Assembly (NCBI GenBank): GCA_964036295.1
Contig: OZ038466.1
Coordinates: 6,876,501-6,940,500, forward strand
Length of the DNA stretch: 64,000 nt
Origin: Plumapathes pennacea
Taxonomy: Eukaryota; Cnidaria; Anthozoa; Antipatharia; Myriopathidae
Direction of reading: 5' to 3'
In this document: piece after piece, positions 61,915 through 64,000 of the stretch
Layout of the letters: every line of letters begins with the position of its first letter
Numbering within the stretch: the stretch's first letter is position 1
The notes under the pieces: model-generated
The model's input: only the letters and a program-made list of their open reading frames with translations
Databases searched by the model: none
What the model was told of the DNA's origin: nothing
Made by a program: the position numbers and the translations under genes

Positions 61915-63378
61915 GGGGGCTTTATTTCAAAAAATTACCTTGTCTGGAGGGCTTATTGGAGAAGGGTTGGCTTATTAAAGAGGGGGGCTTATGAGAACAT
62001 TTATGATTTAGGGTAATTCAACTACTACTAGGTTTACGCACTGAAGAGCGAGGGAACTCACCTTCTTTCCCACTTTCATCCAACAGGATATCTGTCATCA
62101 GTTTCCAGTCCTGAAAGAGGAAAATGGATCAGTTTTTAATGAAGCAATTCGTGTTGTCTCAGTAACAGCTGTTTGCTCCCTTTGGCCCAGGTCAAATGTC
62201 AAACTCCACATGGGTCTGGTCGAGCTCAGTGCAAATTAGCTCAAACAATGGCTTTTGCTGATTTGCATTGAGTTTGACTAACGTACAGTAAAGTTCGACG
62301 TTTGACCCGGGCCTTCCGAACCAAGATACAGTGTACCTTTAACAATTGAGTGGTGTTCCACAGACTGTCCACAAGGTATGCTCCATGATTGTGGACCTGT
62401 ACAGAAACACAAAAATCAACTGCTGTAAAGCCAGTGCACAATTTATCTATGCAGTTTAAGCTCCCGTAAGCGGACACCCTTGGGAAGCAAAAAAAAGTGT
62501 CCGTAACTTGAACTGTCCGCTTACGAGAATGTGTAAATACAAAGTTTGACTGAGCAAGAGCTTCAACGGGGTTTCGTACAGAAGTGCGTCCGTAAGTAGA
62601 GCTGTCCGCTTACGAGTGTCCGCCCCGAGAGCTTCGACTGTATTTTCTCTGGCGAGAAACTGACGCAGAAAGTTGCAGTTGGTCACTCTTGGGAGTAGAA
62701 GGGTTCTCCCGACACCCCACATGTTTATATAAGATTCCAAAGACACGAAAAGCGTGTTATTTTGCTTGATAAAAACGGGAACAGCGTCAAACCACATTGA
62801 ATCCGTGTACATGTAACCTACAGCACTCTCTTCATCACATAAAGCATTCCATATGGAGTTCAGGATACAATGGAATGCTATTGTAGCACCTGTGATAACT
62901 AGTTTTAGACTGAGTCGACGTGGAGATAAAACGTATAGTAAATCAAATAAAAATCGCTGTGGGAAAGCTGAGCGCCGTTAGTGAAATTTAAGCTGACGTT
63001 TAAAGCATTAGACCTTTGTCGGAGCAAGTGGAGTTCCAAAAAACGTCTCGACTTACTTGGCTAGTTATCAAGAAGTCTATTAGTTTCTTTAAGTGCAGAG
63101 CCCTCAAGTCTCTTTCAGACTTCTTGCTCCCTGCAACAAAAGCAATAGTTTATTGAGCTGCAATACAGCGGGAGGGTGCATTCAGTTAATAATGTGTATG
63201 TACACTACAGGAACGTAATGTCTGACCTCTCTTGGACTTCGTTTTACCAAGTTCCTCTTCAGCGGCAGACGCTATTCTCTGGAACAGGAACTCGCCCGCT
63301 GCATGAGCGACTTGTCTATGATCACAGAACACCAGTAGCTCCACCTGCTGGCAGTCATCTTCTTGCAGCTTGTCATGG
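47412..63378 (-). CDS. STAG: Cohesin subunit SA/STAG (Scc3), 3' 28 exons; 5' end outside window
   Basis: HEAT-repeat subunit of the cohesin ring; it binds the kleisin RAD21 and DNA in the nucleus (known). Exons, from 5' to 3' on the minus strand: 63227-63378, 63057-63130, 62337-62396, 62062-62110, 61390-61490, 61008-61100, 60060-60149, 59197-59256, 58570-58638, 58034-58114, 57808-57890, 56991-57075, 56766-56846, 56419-56511, 56172-56229, 55715-55834, 55276-55406, 54961-55062, 54551-54634, 53869-53951, 53025-53183, 51473-51573, 50720-50776, 49851-50478, 49538-49639, 49114-49186, 48048-48128, 47412-47609. All have AG/GT borders and the phases join without a stop into about 1,048 residues. Family landmarks are HGAYLVDSLW, SLIDLMVCAVRQ, LVSLPQYFD, QAFIIMCDLFVLF, LAPLVYEP, DFGDIIKYTMSKCRE, ELAHKFAQSFGVDQ and PPDNLVFLEVLNEFSYRL. 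The N-terminal stromalin-conserved domain is off the right edge. After about residue 670 the tail is disordered and charged, with SWLTSQPQ and HQEEAEEIEDYESDDE resembling the vertebrate C-terminus. The last exon has no recognised similarity. Confidence 0.95.
47610..48047 (-). other. STAG intron 27 of the window, repeat-bearing
   Basis: Bounded by GTAAGT and TTTTAG on the minus strand. Contains an A-rich run (47,913-47,941) and ACCAATCAGGGCG/ATTGGCTA motifs of dispersed elements. No coding signal. Confidence 0.5.
48270..48465. repeat. Inverted repeat with GGGGACATGTTGCA arms
   Basis: GGGGACATGTTGCAGGGACA at about 48,278 pairs with TGCTGCAACATGTCCCCTC at about 48,442. It lies in a STAG intron and is probably a MITE. 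Confidence 0.5.
48751..48968. repeat. MITE-like element (AGGCCTGTA/AGGCCTGTAG borders)
   Basis: Holds repeated CATTTGTTGCGGACACAA and its inverse TTGTGTCCGCGCGG, with ATGTTGCC on both sides, making a fold-back. Intronic in STAG. The open frames over it are not conserved exons. Confidence 0.45.
49386..49438. repeat. Short palindromic repeat (second copy of the 6,861 family)
   Basis: CATCCTCGTTCCCAGGCT pairs with AGCCTGGGAACGAGGATG, matching the hairpin at 6,861-6,934. Located in the intron between STAG exons 49,538-49,639 and 49,114-49,186. Confidence 0.65.
49982..50323 (-). repeat. Coding ~90-bp tandem repeat in the STAG tail exon
   Basis: Four successive copies of a roughly 30-residue unit on the minus strand: APPRNQAREENRVGSPSLEA, SPPGNQGEEESKVGSPSPEA, APPGNQGEEESKVESPPLES and a diverged LENQEGEEGNVESPSREWE, each followed by a linker like GESNQTRDQR. 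The reading frame is maintained throughout, and the protein region is acidic, serine/proline-rich and predicted disordered by composition. A Lys/Arg-rich stretch (KQKQQKGRAPRGRTPR) precedes it. Confidence 0.85.
50588..50632 (+). repeat. Poly-G run followed by (GA)n
   Basis: About 32 consecutive G followed by GAGAGAGAGAGA. Intronic in STAG. Quadruplex-prone and likely variable in length or poorly sequenced. Confidence 0.8.
50970..51264. mobile_element. MITE copy (GAGCGGTTTTCGGATG family)
   Basis: The left end GAGCCGTTTTTGAATTGCTG and the right end CGACAGTCATCCGAAAACTG, with an internal GTGATTGCTTTAGTTTTAC arm, match the other copies. Intronic in STAG. Confidence 0.65.
51595..52815 (+). repeat. 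52-bp minisatellite, about 23 units, in a STAG intron
   Basis: The unit begins AACCAGGAATACAAACTAAA, continues TGATTAAGACATGGTCAATT and ends GATACACATATG, 52 bp in all. Central units are nearly identical. The left-edge units (51,600-51,780) are 44-46 bp, lack GATACACAT and carry AAGACTGAAACACGGTCATT. The right-edge units are also diverged (AAGACTGAGATACAGTCAAC). Two units share a TGCACATGTG variant about 260 bp apart. Not a CRISPR: there are no unique spacers and the host is an animal. Confidence 0.95.
53284..53540. mobile_element. MITE with 36-bp TIRs and TAA duplication
   Basis: AGAGACCCTCTCACCGTAGA and its continuation TGCTTTGCGCGCCCA are inverted at the other end (TGGGCGCGCAAAGCATCTAC, GGTGAGAGGATCTCT). 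TAA flanks both ends (53,281-53,283 and 53,541-53,543). The 3-bp TWA-like duplication suggests PIF/Harbinger. Noncoding, intronic in STAG. Confidence 0.75.
53596..53801. repeat. Dispersed repeat (TTTCACTCCCAA...TTGGGAGTGAA), copy 1
   Basis: The ends TTTCACTCCCAAACTC and CTTGGGAGTGAATGAG are inverted. The interior holds ATTCTCCCAGCC, GATGTGGTAAGAACTAATA and AAACTGAAGGAGAAAAT. Copies are at 58,185-58,391 and 60,245-60,512. Confidence 0.7.
54121..54448. mobile_element. 328-bp near-perfect palindrome (fold-back MITE) with TA flanks
   Basis: CACTGTTATTTTCAGGGAGT at the left pairs with ACTCCCTGAAAATAACAGTG at the right. Pairing continues through TTAACTC, GGTACA, ACGACTCC, TTTTTTGGAGTACTTTTTAC and GAGTTGATATCACCCC to a centre around GTTTTGGAGTTTTAAAG. 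TA lies on both sides (54,119-54,120 and 54,449-54,450), a Tc1/mariner-type target duplication. No coding capacity; intronic in STAG. Confidence 0.8.
54775..54870 (+). repeat. CAA-rich microsatellite with duplicated segment
   Basis: CAACAACAACAAAACACAAC and CAGTAGCCACAAACAACAAC occur in near-duplicate. The open minus-strand frames rich in C, L and V here are artefacts of the repeat. Confidence 0.75.
55990..56145. repeat. Dispersed repeat with GACT microsatellite
   Basis: TGCCCAAATTTGGATTAAAC, TTCCTAATTTGGAAG, then (GACT)n and AAGGTCGCGCTTCGCACTTT. The same modules in inverted order lie at 4,663-4,800. Intronic in STAG. Confidence 0.55.
57137..57409. mobile_element. MITE copy (GAGCGGTTTTCGGATG family)
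   Basis: The left end TTTTCGGATGACTGTGAAAG and the right end AGCCATCCGAAAATCGCTCT are inverted. The interior holds ATTGGCTGAAAGTG and the CCAAACGCAAATACTTTGG motif. Intronic in STAG. Confidence 0.7.
57490..57702. mobile_element. MITE (GTGTTACACTGGTCGA termini)
   Basis: GGTGTTACACTGGTCGATTT at the left is the complement of AATCGACCAGTGTAACATCA at the right. The inner GCAACGCCGATT and AACATCGTATCGTTGCG arms partly pair. A fragment TGTGTAACATCACCTTAACG also occurs at about 56,895. Intronic in STAG. Confidence 0.75.
58185..58391. repeat. Dispersed repeat (TTTCACTCCCAA...TTGGGAGTGAA), copy 2
   Basis: AACCCTTTCACTCCCAAG and GGGAGTGAAAGGGTT are clear inverted ends, so this looks like the most complete copy. 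The interior matches copies at 53,596 and 60,245. Intronic in STAG. Confidence 0.75.
59671..60049. mobile_element. Nested MITEs: outer AATACAGTTAACTCCCTCTA element
   Basis: Outer ends AATACAGTTAACTCCCTCTA and TAGAGGGAGCTGACTGTATT are inverted, with repeated ACGAACACCTCTCTAA modules. A second element (59,726-59,905) interrupts it. Intronic in STAG. Confidence 0.7.
59726..59905. mobile_element. Inner MITE inserted in the outer element
   Basis: Ends GGGTGCGCTTCTTTAA and TTAAAATGAAACGCACCC are imperfect inverted repeats. The inner GGATCATGGATCCGAA and TGTGATCCGAATTTGGATTC also pair. Because the outer element's sequence resumes after it, this insertion is the younger event. Confidence 0.65.
60245..60512. 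repeat. Dispersed repeat (TTGGGAGTGAA family), copy 3 with internal duplication
   Basis: ATTCTCCCAACCATTCGAAA, GATGTAGTGAGAACTGATTG and TTAGGAGCGAAAGGGTTAAC match copies 1 and 2. The GATGTAGAG(C/A)GA segment is present more than once, making it about 60 bp longer. Confidence 0.6.
60610..60812 (+). mobile_element. tRNA-Ser-like SINE with T-rich tail
   Basis: GACTTCGTGGCCGAGCGGTC has the A box TGGCCGAGCGG in a tRNA-Ser/Leu-like 5' end. GGTTCAATTC at 60,681-60,690 is the B box, and the extended variable region between them fits a type II tRNA. A non-tRNA segment (AGAAGGTTTTGCATCCAAGG) and a roughly 65-bp T/C-rich tail follow. The head is too degenerate in the anticodon arm for a working tRNA. 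Intronic in STAG, on the strand opposite to it. Confidence 0.75.
61527..61620. repeat. Truncated MITE copy (GAGCGGTTTT family)
   Basis: GAGCGGTTTTAGGATGAATG and ACCAAAACCAAAGTGATCAC match the terminus of the element at 63,550-63,866. The other end is missing. Intronic in STAG. Confidence 0.6.
61850..61920 (+). repeat. (GT)n microsatellite running into poly-G
   Basis: GTGTGTGTGT with TGGT interruptions followed by about 22 G. Intronic in STAG. Confidence 0.85.
62455..62645. repeat. Dispersed repeat with GTAAGCGGACACCC modules
   Basis: CCCGTAAGCGGACACCCTTG, AACTGTCCGCTTACGAG (and a second AGCTGTCCGCTTACGAG) and CGAGAGCTTCGACTGTATTT form inverted modules related to the element at 2,091-2,493. 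Intronic in STAG. Confidence 0.55.
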
Positions 63379-63549
63379 CTAACGAAGAAACAAACCACAT
63401 GCGTTCATGACGTCACTTCCGTTGGTCAGCGTTCGTCGCCATTACTACGTAAACTCGGTCTAACTCGAGGTAAGATTTCACATCGTGTGCAAAGCGCCGT
63501 TTTTCTTGTACGCAACGTATGTTGTAGAAAGCGTGTTGAACTAACCCAT

Positions 63550-63866
63550 AGAGCCGTTTTCGGATGACGGTCGAAAACCAAAACCAAAGTAATCACACAG
63601 GCCAATCACAGAGACTGAGAGAAAATAGTTCAGCCAATTGGAAGCCAAAGTAATTCGCGTTTGGTCTTGCGTTTGGTTTTACTTTCCAATCAGCAGTGCG
63701 AGTACACGCCATCGCTTGCGTGAGAAGTGTTTGGTTTTGGTTTTGGTTTTGTTCCTGATTGGCTGAGCATGCTGACAAACTAGTGTGGACCAATCCGAAA
63801 GCGAAGCAAACGCAAAACCAAAGCAATCACACAATTACTTTCGACAGTCATGCGAAAACCGCTCTA
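63550..63866. mobile_element. MITE copy (GAGCGGTTTTCGGATG family), most complete
   Basis: GAGCCGTTTTCGGATGACGG and GTCATGCGAAAACCGCTCTA are inverted ends of about 26 bp, followed by CGAAAACCAAAACCAAAGTA and AACCAAAGCAATCACAC arms. Noncoding. In the STAG intron reaching the window edge. Confidence 0.75.
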
Positions 63867-63955
63867 CAGTAGAACAACGCTATCTCAGACTCTCAAGGGA
63901 AGCCAGAAATAGTTCGAGATAGGGGGATCGTGATAGCGGGGTTCCACCAAAGGAA
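63867..63955. repeat. Fragment of the TACAGTNGAAC family
   Basis: TACAGTAGAACAACGCTATC, GAGATAGGGGGATCGTGATA and GCGGGGTTCCACC match one arm of the element at 45,860-46,021, with substitutions. It abuts the MITE at 63,550-63,866. Confidence 0.45.
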
Positions 63956-64000
63956 ATTTTAATAAGTTCTTTTCAAAGGAAGATTGGATTCTGTTCAAGA

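Overview
The window is nuclear DNA of an animal, most likely an anthozoan cnidarian and probably a stony coral. Both recognisable genes are metazoan in type. One has many short exons with GT-AG introns. The intergenic and intronic DNA is full of short inverted-repeat elements and microsatellites of the kind I associate with coral genomes. The organism is inferred from this style, not from a diagnostic gene.

Layout. Positions 1-15,665 hold no gene I can name. They contain small inverted-repeat transposons (including a PIF/Harbinger-like deletion derivative with a TAA target duplication at 12,123-12,810), a 13/26-bp minisatellite, and a diverged, isolated relative of the large satellite (10,841-11,250). 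Positions 15,666-37,219 are one uninterrupted satellite array: 66 head-to-tail monomers of about 311-335 bp (mostly 332-335), with at least four blocks of local higher-order repeat. After it comes an intronless sphingolipid delta-4 desaturase gene (DEGS1/DES1 family; minus strand, 38,444-39,511) with a TATA-like box upstream. Positions 39,600-47,400 hold repeats, a possible transposon-protein fragment and no clear gene. From 47,412 to 63,378 the minus strand carries the 3' part of a cohesin SA/STAG (Scc3) gene. I reconstructed 28 exons whose splice phases all agree, giving about 1,048 residues; the N-terminal exons lie beyond the right edge. Its introns host a 52-bp minisatellite, a 328-bp palindrome, a tRNA-derived SINE and many MITEs.

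The two genes have unrelated jobs: ceramide synthesis in the ER membrane, and chromosome cohesion in the nucleus. The most unusual object is the satellite array. It has a complex local higher-order structure, three discrete monomer lengths, a dyad within each monomer, edge monomers that share apparently ancestral variants, and an older relative about 4.4 kb outside it. A second point of interest is a 90-bp coding repeat in the disordered tail of the STAG protein.
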